Notes under the pieces: generated by a model | What the model was told of the DNA's origin: nothing | Database searches by the model: none | Seen by the model: only the letters and a program-made list of their open reading frames with translations | Program-made: the position numbers and the translations under genes | Assembly (NCBI GenBank): GCA_018623405.1 | Contig: JAAZVO010000168.1 | Coordinates: forward strand, 1 to 6,077 | DNA from: Crocinitomicaceae bacterium | GTDB lineage: Bacteria; Bacteroidota; Bacteroidia; Flavobacteriales_G; Salibacteraceae | Direction: 5' to 3' | Length of the DNA: 6,077 nt | Part shown: positions 1-5,447 of the stretch, piece after piece | Layout of the letters: every line of letters begins with the position of its first letter | Position numbering within the stretch: the stretch's first letter is position 1

Positions 1-1
1 A

Positions 2-127
2 AAAGCAATACCTGTGTTCATTGTAATGTTAGGGGTTTTGTTTGTGTTAAGAGGATTAAACCTCGATGTGCCGTACCTCAGTCCAAAAATTTCTGGAGAA
101 GTTTCAGAAATAGAGCAGTGTGATTGA
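2..127 (+). CDS. TauE/SafE-family membrane protein, C-terminal fragment
   Basis: This is an open frame from the left edge to TGA at 125-127, giving the last 41 residues of a protein whose start lies outside the window. It begins KAIPVFIVMLGVLFVLRGL, a hydrophobic segment that would be the final transmembrane helix. It is followed by NLDVPYLSPKISG and a short polar tail ending QCD. The RGLNL..PYLSP motif matches, from memory, the end of the sulfite exporter TauE/SafE family proteins that in Bacteroidetes often lie near cytochrome cbb3 oxidase assembly genes (ccoG, ccoH). That neighbourhood cannot be checked here. Such proteins are thought to move small anions or metals across the inner membrane, but the substrate of this one is unknown. 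The assignment rests on a short tail, so it is moderate. Confidence 0.55.
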   Translation, partial: KAIPVFIVMLGVLFVLRGLNLDVPYLSPKISGEVSEIEQCD

Positions 128-146
128 TTTTGAAAAACCGGCCCCG

Positions 147-171
147 ATTGAGTACCCTTATGTAACTCAAT
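147..171. repeat. Short inverted repeat downstream of the TauE/SafE gene
   Basis: The 7-base arms attgagt (147-153) and actcaat (165-171) are perfectly complementary around an 11-base loop. The repeat lies 20 bases after the stop of the left-edge gene and just beyond the T-run of the tRNA terminator. It could help end plus-strand transcription, but no T-run follows it on the plus strand, so it is at best an imperfect terminator. Confidence 0.3.
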
Positions 172-212
172 AAAAAAATAATAGCCTCATAATCAAAATA
201 TTACAAGGCTAT
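171..212 (-). terminator. Rho-independent terminator of the tRNA-Leu gene
   Basis: Read on the minus strand, a 7-bp perfect stem (atagcct, 212-206, with aggctat, 187-181) encloses an 18-base AT-rich loop. A T-rich run (tattttttta) follows directly at 180-171. The stem begins 6 bases after the mature tRNA 3' end, which is where a terminator for a single tRNA transcript belongs. The loop is longer than usual, which lowers confidence slightly. Confidence 0.65.
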
Positions 213-217
213 AAGAG

Positions 218-302
218 TACCCGGAACAGGACTTGAACCTGCACGACCTAAACGGTCACTAGGCCCTCAACCTAGCGCGTCTACCAATTCCGCCACCCGG
301 GT
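218..302 (-). tRNA. tRNA-Leu (anticodon GAG)
   Basis: This is a complete class II tRNA of 85 bases. The acceptor stem ACCCGGG pairs with TCCGGGT (one G-U), and the discriminator base is A. The D-arm region contains GGTAGACGCG. The anticodon stem CTAGG/CCTAG encloses the loop TTGAGGG, giving anticodon GAG at 268-266 (reads CUC and CUU leucine codons). A long variable arm, GACC-loop-GGTC, is typical of tRNA-Leu. The T arm GCAGG/CCTGT encloses TTCAAGT. The 3' CCA is not encoded (the bases after the discriminator are CT) and must be added after transcription. All stems pair well, so the gene looks functional. A plausible promoter lies just upstream at 316-345 and a terminator just downstream. Confidence 0.96.
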
Positions 303-315
303 ATGGAACAAATCA

Positions 316-345
316 CAAAGGTGATATTGATATTTTAAGAACAAA
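316..345 (-). promoter_or_regulatory. Candidate Bacteroidetes-type promoter of tRNA-Leu
   Basis: On the minus strand, TTTG (345-342) is followed after 18 bases by CAccTTTG (323-316), which matches TAnnTTTG except for its first base. The spacer fits the known Bacteroidetes sigma-70 range. Transcription would begin within about 10 bases of the tRNA 5' end. The call rests on pattern matching only, but position, spacing and an obvious downstream gene support it. Confidence 0.4.
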
Positions 346-348
346 CCC

Positions 349-406
349 AGGCCCTCAACTTGGCGTCCCCGATAGTTATCGGGGTACCAATTCCGCCACC
401 CGGGTA
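349..406 (-). pseudogene. Broken 5'-half copy of tRNA-Leu(GAG) with an inserted palindrome
   Basis: Bases 385-406 are identical to 282-303 of the neighbouring tRNA gene, covering the 5' acceptor strand and the start of the D arm plus one flanking base. Bases 349-359 repeat 261-271, the GAG anticodon loop and part of its stem. Between them the D-arm region is changed and lengthened from 10 to 25 bases by an 18-base palindrome (367-384). The 3' half (variable arm, T arm, 3' acceptor strand) is absent, so this cannot fold as a tRNA. One of the five anticodon stem pairs is lost. It looks like a decayed partial tandem duplicate offset by 103 bases. It lies between the tRNA promoter and the glycosyltransferase gene. 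Confidence 0.85.
367..384. repeat. 18-bp perfect palindrome inserted in the tRNA remnant
   Basis: The arms ccccgata and tatcgggg are exact reverse complements around the two central bases gt, so the transcript would form a tight GC-rich hairpin on either strand. The intact tRNA copy lacks it, which shows that it was inserted or grew at this spot. Near-identical CCCGATA..TATCGGG palindromes are, from memory, common interspersed repeats in Bacteroidetes genomes, but only this one copy is in the window. Confidence 0.7.
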
Positions 407-441
407 AATTGAGATGCAAATTTAATCTTCTTGTTTAGTTT

Positions 442-2016
442 TTAGATTTTGAAAAGTGAAAGATTTCCATCTTTAAAAACCAATTGCTTTTCTATACTGT
501 AAATTTCAGGTCTATTTAAAGCTGTAGAATCGTTTATGAGAAGGTATTCAGCTCCTTGCGATTTAAAAAAATCAATTTTTTCTGCATTAGAGAAGTGGGT
601 GTATCCAAAATCTGTATTTCCTTTTCGGTTTATTAAATAGAGGGTAACGTTTATACTTTCATCTGGTATTGAAATAATGGTAGCTTCTTTTGGAATTAAG
701 TTTTGAAGCTTCCCTTTGTTTTTTTCAATCAAATAAAAAGTATTTCCATAGTGCCAATGGTACCAATTCCAAAGATCAACCTGTTCTTGACTAAGCAGAT
801 AAAAACTTCTTTTTACTGACTTTGGAGGGTAGTACTTAGCCCGGTTTTCAACTATTGAAAAAGCAATTCCCGCAACAAGTAATATGGGTATGAAAACCTG
901 TACCTTTTCAATACCTATATGCTTTTCGACTAAATAAATTCCAAGTATAAATACAAAAACAGGGATTATTAGAAAGTTAGTTAGGTAATAATCATGCACA
1001 TCAAACACTTGGTAAAACAGCACTATATAAAACACAAACCCAATAAATAATAAGGGGAAAATTAGCTTTAAAATCAGCGGTAATTTCTTGAAATAAAAAA
1101 CAATAACTCCAAATAGTAGCAGGAATATTGCTTGGTTAGGTAAACTCAAAAATTGCATTCTGAGGTTGTTCCAAAGCTTTTCAAAAATTATGGGAATTTC
1201 ATTTGAAGTTAGTTTCCAAATAGGTAGTATACCTTGCAGAAAAATGCCGTGGTTATTGTTTTGGTTATAATTTATACTCCATAAATACCAAATTACAATA
1301 GGAGTAAAAAATGAAATTAGCCAAACGAAAACATTAATAAATTTTCTGTTGTCTTTACTGATAAACAGGAAAACAAATAAGGCTAATAGTGGATTAAATA
1401 ATGAGGTTATTTTTAGTAATGCAGCAATTAAAAATGAGATAGATGACCAAATAAATAGGCTATGCTTTTTTCGAAAAACACCTTCAATAAAAAAATACCA
1501 ACCAATTACGCTCAAGTTAAGGGCATAAACATTCATTAAATAGTTGTTGGCATAATATACATAAAGGGGAGAGCCTAATAGAAATAATACGGGTAAAAAT
1601 TTGAAGATTTTATTTTCAATAAATCGGCTTGAAATTTTGAAAAGAGCAAACATTCCTAAAAAGCTAAATAATAAGGTTAGCGATCTATAGAAAAGATGAT
1701 AAGGTGCTAAAAAGTGCCAAACTGTAGCTACAACAAAATATACAATGGGAAACTCACTAACTGTTTTTCCATTCCCCTTTGTGCCTAACCAATGTATTTC
1801 AGGCTTAAAAAAGTTGAGGTTATTATTAACGTAGTTTTGGGTTATTGATAAACAATCGGCTTGGCGCCATTGGTGCAAAGAGTAGGGGCCTTTATTTATG
1901 GTTTCAAACCAACCAAAAGCAAAACCCAAAACAATTAGAATTAGGAAAAAACGAAGATTTTGTTTTGGTAATTTAATTTGGGTAAGATTTAGCCACAAAA
2001 AAACAAAATCAAACAA
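442..2016 (-). CDS. GT-C membrane glycosyltransferase (GT39/PMT_2-like)
   Basis: This is a predicted inner-membrane enzyme of about 524 residues that would transfer a sugar from a polyprenyl-phosphate donor to an acceptor on the outer face. Many hydrophobic helices span residues 22 to 390, followed by a soluble C-terminal domain at about 395-524. The first outside loop carries HQWRQAD (48-54), with D54 as the likely catalytic acidic residue of the GT-C fold. SEFPIVYF (87-94) and HDYY (341-344) are further conserved-looking family motifs. Donor and acceptor cannot be told. No ATG exists near the 5' end: TTG at 2016 is the first codon after an in-frame TGA (2019-2017), and TTG at 1998 is an alternative, so the true start is uncertain by several codons. 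The gene begins about 10 bases beyond the T-run of the upstream terminator. It appears to stand alone, and no clear terminator follows it. Confidence 0.85.
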   Translation of the reverse strand: MFDFVFLWLNLTQIKLPKQNLRFFLILIVLGFAFGWFETINKGPYSLHQWRQADCLSITQNYVNNNLNFFKPEIHWLGTKGNGKTVSEFPIVYFVVATVWHFLAPYHLFYRSLTLLFSFLGMFALFKISSRFIENKIFKFLPVLFLLGSPLYVYYANNYLMNVYALNLSVIGWYFFIEGVFRKKHSLFIWSSISFLIAALLKITSLFNPLLALFVFLFISKDNRKFINVFVWLISFFTPIVIWYLWSINYNQNNNHGIFLQGILPIWKLTSNEIPIIFEKLWNNLRMQFLSLPNQAIFLLLFGVIVFYFKKLPLILKLIFPLLFIGFVFYIVLFYQVFDVHDYYLTNFLIIPVFVFILGIYLVEKHIGIEKVQVFIPILLVAGIAFSIVENRAKYYPPKSVKRSFYLLSQEQVDLWNWYHWHYGNTFYLIEKNKGKLQNLIPKEATIISIPDESINVTLYLINRKGNTDFGYTHFSNAEKIDFFKSQGAEYLLINDSTALNRPEIYSIEKQLVFKDGNLSLFKI

Positions 2017-2025
2017 TCAAAAAAC

Positions 2026-2060
2026 AAAAAAGCCTCCTCAAAAAATTGAGAAGGCCTTTT
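2026..2060 (-). terminator. Rho-independent terminator after the YceI gene
   Basis: On the minus strand, AGGCC-type arms pair as GCCT (2055-2052) with AGGC (2035-2032), then a T-G wobble, then CTCA (2050-2047) with TGAG (2040-2037). They enclose a 6-base loop. A T-run (2031-2026) follows and a matching A-run precedes the stem. It begins 21 bases after the YceI stop codon. Its end is only about 10 bases from the first possible start of the glycosyltransferase gene. Confidence 0.85.
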
Positions 2061-2080
2061 AAAAATCTCTACTTTATTAA

Positions 2081-2614
2081 TTATTGCTTTACCAACTGAA
2101 TATTTAAAATCAATTTTACGGTATCTCCAACAACAACTCCACCTGCTTCGGTTACCATATCCCAAGTTAAACCAAACTCTTTTCTGTTTATTGCTCCTTC
2201 AATTTCAAAACCGGCTTTGGTTTGTCCGTAACCGTCAACCATTTCGCCGCCATAGTTTACATTTAATGAAATTGATTTGGTAACATCTTTAATGGTTAGC
2301 TCTCCAACTAAAGAGTAGGCTTCACCACCTTTTTCATTCAGTTTTCCATTGAAAGTGATGTTTGGATATTGGACTGCATCAAAAAAGTCTGCTGATTTTA
2401 AATGTGCATCTCTATCAGCAACGTTTGTGTCTATACTGTTCACATCTAATGAGAAGGATACTTCAGCTCCGTTGTAGCTGTTTTCTGTTTCAAGGCTTCC
2501 CTCAAAGCTATTAAACTGACCTGTTACGGTTGATATTACCAAGTGCTTTACCTTGAATTGAACTTCGCTATGTGTAGCATCAATTGCCCATTTTGTAAGT
2601 GTTTGTGTTCCCAT
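2081..2614 (-). CDS. YceI family lipid-binding-like protein (no signal peptide)
   Basis: This 177-residue protein has the full YceI lipocalin-like beta-barrel layout. It opens with KWAIDATHSEVQF (8-20) and KVKHLVISTVTGQF (21-34), has DAHLKSADFFDA (69-80) and YPNITF (83-88) in the middle, and has GELTIKDVT (104-112) and NRKEFGLTW (143-151) toward the end. Family members bind isoprenoid or other long-chain lipids in the barrel. Escherichia coli YceI is periplasmic, whereas this protein starts MGTQTLTKW with no signal peptide and is probably cytoplasmic. The ATG at 2614 fits the family's usual start just before the W-ID-HS motif. No Shine-Dalgarno sequence is visible. A candidate promoter at 2632-2661 and a good terminator at 2060-2026 make it a single-gene unit. 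The ligand and physiological role are unknown. Confidence 0.93.
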   Translation of the reverse strand: MGTQTLTKWAIDATHSEVQFKVKHLVISTVTGQFNSFEGSLETENSYNGAEVSFSLDVNSIDTNVADRDAHLKSADFFDAVQYPNITFNGKLNEKGGEAYSLVGELTIKDVTKSISLNVNYGGEMVDGYGQTKAGFEIEGAINRKEFGLTWDMVTEAGGVVVGDTVKLILNIQLVKQ

Positions 2615-2631
2615 AAAATAAAAATTTTTAG

Positions 2632-2661
2632 CAAATGGAATAACAATTGTTGTATAAACAA
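2632..2661 (-). promoter_or_regulatory. Candidate promoter of the YceI gene
   Basis: On the minus strand, TTG (2661-2659) is followed after 19 bases by TCcaTTTG (2639-2632), one base off the Bacteroidetes TAnnTTTG element. The predicted transcript would start about 10 bases before the ATG at 2614. An upstream terminator at 2700-2674 isolates it from the preceding gene, so some promoter is needed in this gap. Confidence 0.35.
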
Positions 2662-2673
2662 TTAAAATAAGTT

Positions 2674-2700
2674 AAAAAAAAACCCTCCGTATTGAAGGGC
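2674..2700 (-). terminator. Rho-independent terminator after the small pilin-like gene
   Basis: Read on the minus strand, ccctt (2699-2695) pairs with gaggg (2687-2683), with one G-U, around a 7-base loop. An unbroken run of nine T residues (2682-2674) follows. The hairpin starts 23 bases after the stop codon of the 48-residue gene. That placement supports the short frame being a real transcription unit. Confidence 0.8.
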
Positions 2701-2722
2701 CTTTGTGTGTAGTGGTTCTGGC

Positions 2723-2869
2723 TTAATACCTTGATACTTGCTCTACTTGGTCTTTATCATCTTTATAGTCTTGACTTTGACCTGCTAAAGCAATAACAAT
2801 CGCAAAAATTGTAATTACTCCAAGAAGCAACATGGTAATTTCAATGTGTGAGAATCCTCTATTTTTCAT
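2723..2869 (-). CDS. 48-residue single-span protein with type IV pilin-like N-terminus
   Basis: ATG at 2869 to TAA at 2723 encodes a very small protein. It begins MKNRGFSHIEITMLLLGVI. A short basic leader ending in Gly5, then Phe6 as residue +1 and Glu10 as +5, then an unbroken hydrophobic stretch (about 11-30), is the layout of a class III (prepilin peptidase) signal. Residues 31-48 are a polar, acid-rich tail (QSQDYKDDKDQVEQV). True pilins and pseudopilins have a much longer globular domain, which is missing here, so this could be a mini-pilin subunit or simply a small inner-membrane protein with its tail outside. A candidate promoter (2899-2925) and a strong terminator (2700-2674) bracket it. 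I do not recognise a named family. The frame is convincing; the function is not known. Confidence 0.7.
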   Translation of the reverse strand: MKNRGFSHIEITMLLLGVITIFAIVIALAGQSQDYKDDKDQVEQVSRY

Positions 2870-2898
2870 GATGTGGTTATTCTTTTGCTTTGAGCTTA

Positions 2899-2925
2899 CA
2901 AACCAAAAAGAAAAGGGGAATACAA
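2899..2925 (-). promoter_or_regulatory. Candidate promoter of the small pilin-like gene
   Basis: On the minus strand, TTG (2925-2923) precedes TTggTTTG (2906-2899), which matches TAnnTTTG except for one base. The 16-base spacer is slightly short for Bacteroidetes promoters. The transcript would have a leader of roughly 25 bases before the ATG at 2869. Confidence 0.3.
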
Positions 2926-2967
2926 AAAATGAGGGATGTCATTATTGTAAATGATGAATGGTAGTTT

Positions 2968-4221
2968 TTAAAATAATTCACCATTAATGAAAACTTTATC
3001 AATTAAGTTCTCTCCAAAAGAATAGGGGAGATAAGCCATGTTTTTTATAGGTTTTGTAATAACAAAGCTTGCCTTTTTTCCGAGGGTAATACTACCTAAA
3101 TCAGATTCAACCTCCATAGCTTTTGCCCCATTTAAAGTAGCTGCATTTATTGCTTCTTCAGGTGTCATTTTATTTTTGATAGAAGCTAAAGCCAAAACAA
3201 AACTCATGTTGTACGAAGGGGTTGAGCCCGGATTAAAATCTGTTGCCAAGGCTACAGGTAAGCCTGCATCTATCATTTTTCTGGCAGGAGCATAAGGTAT
3301 GCTCAAGAAAAACGAACATGATGGCAAAATGGTAGCTATTGTATTTGTATTTCTTAAAGCATCAATATCTTTTTCTTTCATTATTTCTAGGTGGTCAACA
3401 GAAATTGCTCCGGCATTTACACAAGCTTCAATACCGCCAATTGAAGTAAATTGATTTACATGCACTTTTGGTTTTAGCCCATATTTAGCTGCAGATTCAA
3501 GAACTTTAATTGTTTCGTTTACCGAGAAATAATTTGTTTCTAAGAATGCATCAACGTAATCTGCTAAACCTTCTTCGCCAATAGCAGGCAACATTTTATT
3601 GATAATTAAATCAATATAACCTTGGTGATTTTCTTTAAACTCTGCAGGGTAGGCGTGTGCTCCTAAAAATGTTGCTTTTATAGTTAGCGGGTGATTTTCT
3701 TTTAGCTTTTTTATAACCCTCAACATTTTCAATTCTGCATCCACAGTTAAGCCATAGCCACTTTTTATTTCAATAGCGCCTGTTCCTAACTTCATGATTT
3801 TGTTTAACCTATCAAAAGCTTGTTCATAAAGTTGGTCAAAATCCATTTGCTGTAGTTTTTTGGCAGAATTTAATATTCCACCCCCCTTAGCTGCAATTTC
3901 TTGATAGGAAAGCCCTTTAATTCTATCAACAAATTCTTCTTCTCTTGTATCAGCAAAAACCGTATGGGTGTGAGAATCAACAAAAGCCGGAAAAACAAAA
4001 CATCCATCAGCATCTAAAACCTCTAGGTTTCTCCAATCGGTAATACCCGGCCAATCTTTCATCTCCCCATAGGCTACAATTATTCCTTCTTCAATAGCCA
4101 ACCAAGCATTTTCAATACTTGGTAAATTTTTCATTTCATTACCTGCTATTGCTTCTGTAGCCTCTTTGCTTTCCCTAACTTGCAGTAGGCTTTTGATGTT
4201 TTTAATTAAAACTTTACCCAT
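2968..4221 (-). CDS. hutI: Imidazolonepropionase (EC 3.5.2.7)
   Basis: HutI hydrolyses 4-imidazolone-5-propanoate to N-formimino-L-glutamate, the third step of histidine breakdown in the cytoplasm. The protein is 417 residues, the normal family length. It has the metal-dependent amidohydrolase layout: SHTHT with H84 and H86, GTGAIEIKSGYGL (146-158), GAHAYP with H189, KVHVNQF with H254, VDHLE with H277, and ATDFNPGS with D328. H84, H86, H254 and D328 correspond to the metal ligands known for the Bacillus enzyme. ATG at 4221 is chosen because it is the first ATG and gives the usual MGKVLIKNI beginning; the frame reaches a TTG at 4254 but that would add 11 atypical residues. No other hut gene is in the window, so the pathway must be encoded elsewhere. 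It is divergent from the outer-membrane gene at 4327, with a palindrome between them. Confidence 0.97.
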   Translation of the reverse strand: MGKVLIKNIKSLLQVRESKEATEAIAGNEMKNLPSIENAWLAIEEGIIVAYGEMKDWPGITDWRNLEVLDADGCFVFPAFVDSHTHTVFADTREEEFVDRIKGLSYQEIAAKGGGILNSAKKLQQMDFDQLYEQAFDRLNKIMKLGTGAIEIKSGYGLTVDAELKMLRVIKKLKENHPLTIKATFLGAHAYPAEFKENHQGYIDLIINKMLPAIGEEGLADYVDAFLETNYFSVNETIKVLESAAKYGLKPKVHVNQFTSIGGIEACVNAGAISVDHLEIMKEKDIDALRNTNTIATILPSCSFFLSIPYAPARKMIDAGLPVALATDFNPGSTPSYNMSFVLALASIKNKMTPEEAINAATLNGAKAMEVESDLGSITLGKKASFVITKPIKNMAYLPYSFGENLIDKVFINGELF

Positions 4222-4268
4222 GGTTTTGCTTTTTGCAATCTTAATGAGATACAACGAGAAATTGATTA

Positions 4269-4292
4269 AATTAGGATAAGCTTATCATAATT
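4269..4292. promoter_or_regulatory. 24-bp near-palindrome in the hutI / outer-membrane gene gap
   Basis: The left half aattaggataag and the right half cttatcataatt are reverse complements at 11 of 12 positions, with a perfect 12-bp core (gataag|cttatc, 4275-4286). It sits 47 bases upstream of the hutI ATG and 34 bases upstream of the divergent ATG. That is a suitable place for a dimeric repressor or activator to act on either gene. No T-run flanks it, so a terminator is unlikely. The regulator is unknown. Confidence 0.4.
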
Positions 4293-4326
4293 AGTTTAAA
4301 AGTGCGTTTCTGAAAAAAAAGTCATT

Positions 4327-5100
4327 ATGAAATACGTATTTCCTCTTCTTGTTATTTTCTTCTTAGCTACTAAGGCTAATGCACAATTTAAAAACGATAC
4401 AATTCAAACCAAAAAGGGGGAGCGAATAATTGATCACGAAATTGGAGTTAACATAAAATCTTTTGCTGTTGGTGTTTTAGGTGGAATGCCCGATAATTTT
4501 GAAACAGGTATTATTTATCGAAATATTTTACCATCGGGCAATGCCATGCGCTACAGTTTAAACTTTACCAACAATGCCAATAATTTTTTTCAACCAAGGG
4601 AAACCATTTTTCTCGACAACCTCAAAAAAATTGAAATGTCGCAGAATTTTACCCAAAATATTTATACGGCCGGAATTGGTTGGGAGTTTAGAAAACCTAC
4701 ACAAAAAAAACATACCTTTTTTGTTGGAGTAGATGGCTTGTTGGTTTACACTAATGAATATAAAAGTACCCTATATTCAGAAAGAGTTAGTACGGGAGAT
4801 TCAACCTATTTTTATGGTTCTACCATTAAAATACCCGAGTATGAATTCGATACAATTTATGGGGGTGACTATGCTACAACCTATGGATTTGGATTAGGAT
4901 TAAAAACAACAGTTGGGTTTTTATGGGCATTAAGCGATAGGTTAAATTTAACTACTGCTTTAGTTACCCAAGGGTTTTACACCACAAACTTTAAGGAAAT
5001 CAGAAATGAAATATCAGGGCAATTAACAAATGGAACAAGCAGCACTTTTGATTTAAGGCAAAGCTTAGTTGGTGACCTTACCCTTTCATATAGGTTTTAA
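4327..5100 (+). CDS. Predicted outer-membrane beta-barrel protein, function unknown
   Basis: This 257-residue exported protein begins with a signal peptide, MKYVFPLLVIFFLATKANAQ, likely cut after Ala19 or near Gln20. The NAQ ending is typical of Bacteroidetes. The mature part has alternating polar and hydrophobic strands rich in aromatic residues and glycine, for example TAGIGWEF (114-121), HTFFVGVDGLLVY (129-141) and YGFGLGLKTTVGFLWALS (186-203). It ends LVGDLTLSYRF, a C-terminal strand with a final Phe that matches the signal read by the BAM outer-membrane assembly machine. I infer a small barrel of perhaps 8 to 10 strands. I do not recognise a named family or ligand. ATG at 4327 follows an A-rich stretch and directly gives the signal peptide. 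It shares TTAA at its stop with the converging DksA-like gene, and no terminator follows. Confidence 0.75.
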   Translation: MKYVFPLLVIFFLATKANAQFKNDTIQTKKGERIIDHEIGVNIKSFAVGVLGGMPDNFETGIIYRNILPSGNAMRYSLNFTNNANNFFQPRETIFLDNLKKIEMSQNFTQNIYTAGIGWEFRKPTQKKHTFFVGVDGLLVYTNEYKSTLYSERVSTGDSTYFYGSTIKIPEYEFDTIYGGDYATTYGFGLGLKTTVGFLWALSDRLNLTTALVTQGFYTTNFKEIRNEISGQLTNGTSSTFDLRQSLVGDLTLSYRF

Positions 5101-5435
5101 TTTCTTCCTGCACAGTTTACACAAAACCTGCTTTGAGGCATTAATAATAATCTTCCTACAGGTATTGCCTGTCCGCAGCGGGCACAGTCGCCAAAGTTTT
5201 TTTCATCTATTTTAGATTGCATTACCTCAAGCTGGTTTAGTTTTTCTTCTGCTTTGCGCTGAGCTGCTTCCATAATACTTTTATTATTGATGGCATCCAT
5301 TCTAGAAACCCTTCCAATAGCATTTTCGGGCGCAATTGGTTGGGTAAACTCTTTGTACTCCTTAATTTTCGATTTTGTTTTAGTTATTTCCTCTTCAATC
5401 TTTTGTCTTAAGGTCTCCCTTTGTTTGCTGTCCAT
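5097..5435 (-). CDS. DksA/TraR-type C4 zinc-finger protein
   Basis: This 112-residue protein resembles DksA/TraR, which enter the RNA polymerase secondary channel and tune transcription, often with ppGpp. Residues 1-30 and 52-78 are charged helices that would form the coiled coil. Between them, IGRVSRMDAINNKS (40-53) lies at the coil tip with D47, though it is not the D-x-x-D-x-A tip of Escherichia coli DksA. The zinc finger is complete: C84-x2-C87-x17-C105-x2-C108, with IPVGRLLLMPQSRFC before the second pair. The length is shorter than E. coli DksA (151) and longer than TraR (73), as in other Bacteroidetes relatives. The ATG at 5435 is 12 bases after the stop of the hydrolase gene, so the two are probably cotranscribed. 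Polymerase binding is inferred from the family only. Confidence 0.9.
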   Translation of the reverse strand: MDSKQRETLRQKIEEEITKTKSKIKEYKEFTQPIAPENAIGRVSRMDAINNKSIMEAAQRKAEEKLNQLEVMQSKIDEKNFGDCARCGQAIPVGRLLLMPQSRFCVNCAGRN

Positions 5436-5447
5436 TTCACAAATAAA

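Noticed and set aside
142..148. A second copy of the ccccgat palindrome arm
   Set aside because: Only seven bases match and no complementary arm follows; chance is a sufficient explanation.
349..406. A second functional tRNA-Leu
   Set aside because: The variable arm, T arm and 3' acceptor strand are missing and the D arm is interrupted by a hairpin.
2942..2957. Possible terminator downstream of hutI (tcatt / aatga)
   Set aside because: The stem is short and almost all A-T, and no T-run follows on the minus strand.
3038..3295. Plus-strand open frame of 85 codons
   Set aside because: It lies entirely inside hutI on the opposite strand, and hutI has full family motifs there; the frame has no recognisable features.
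4222..4254. An 11-codon longer N-terminus for HutI starting at TTG 4254
   Set aside because: The extension is not family-like, and the first ATG at 4221 gives the expected N-terminus and metal-ligand spacing.
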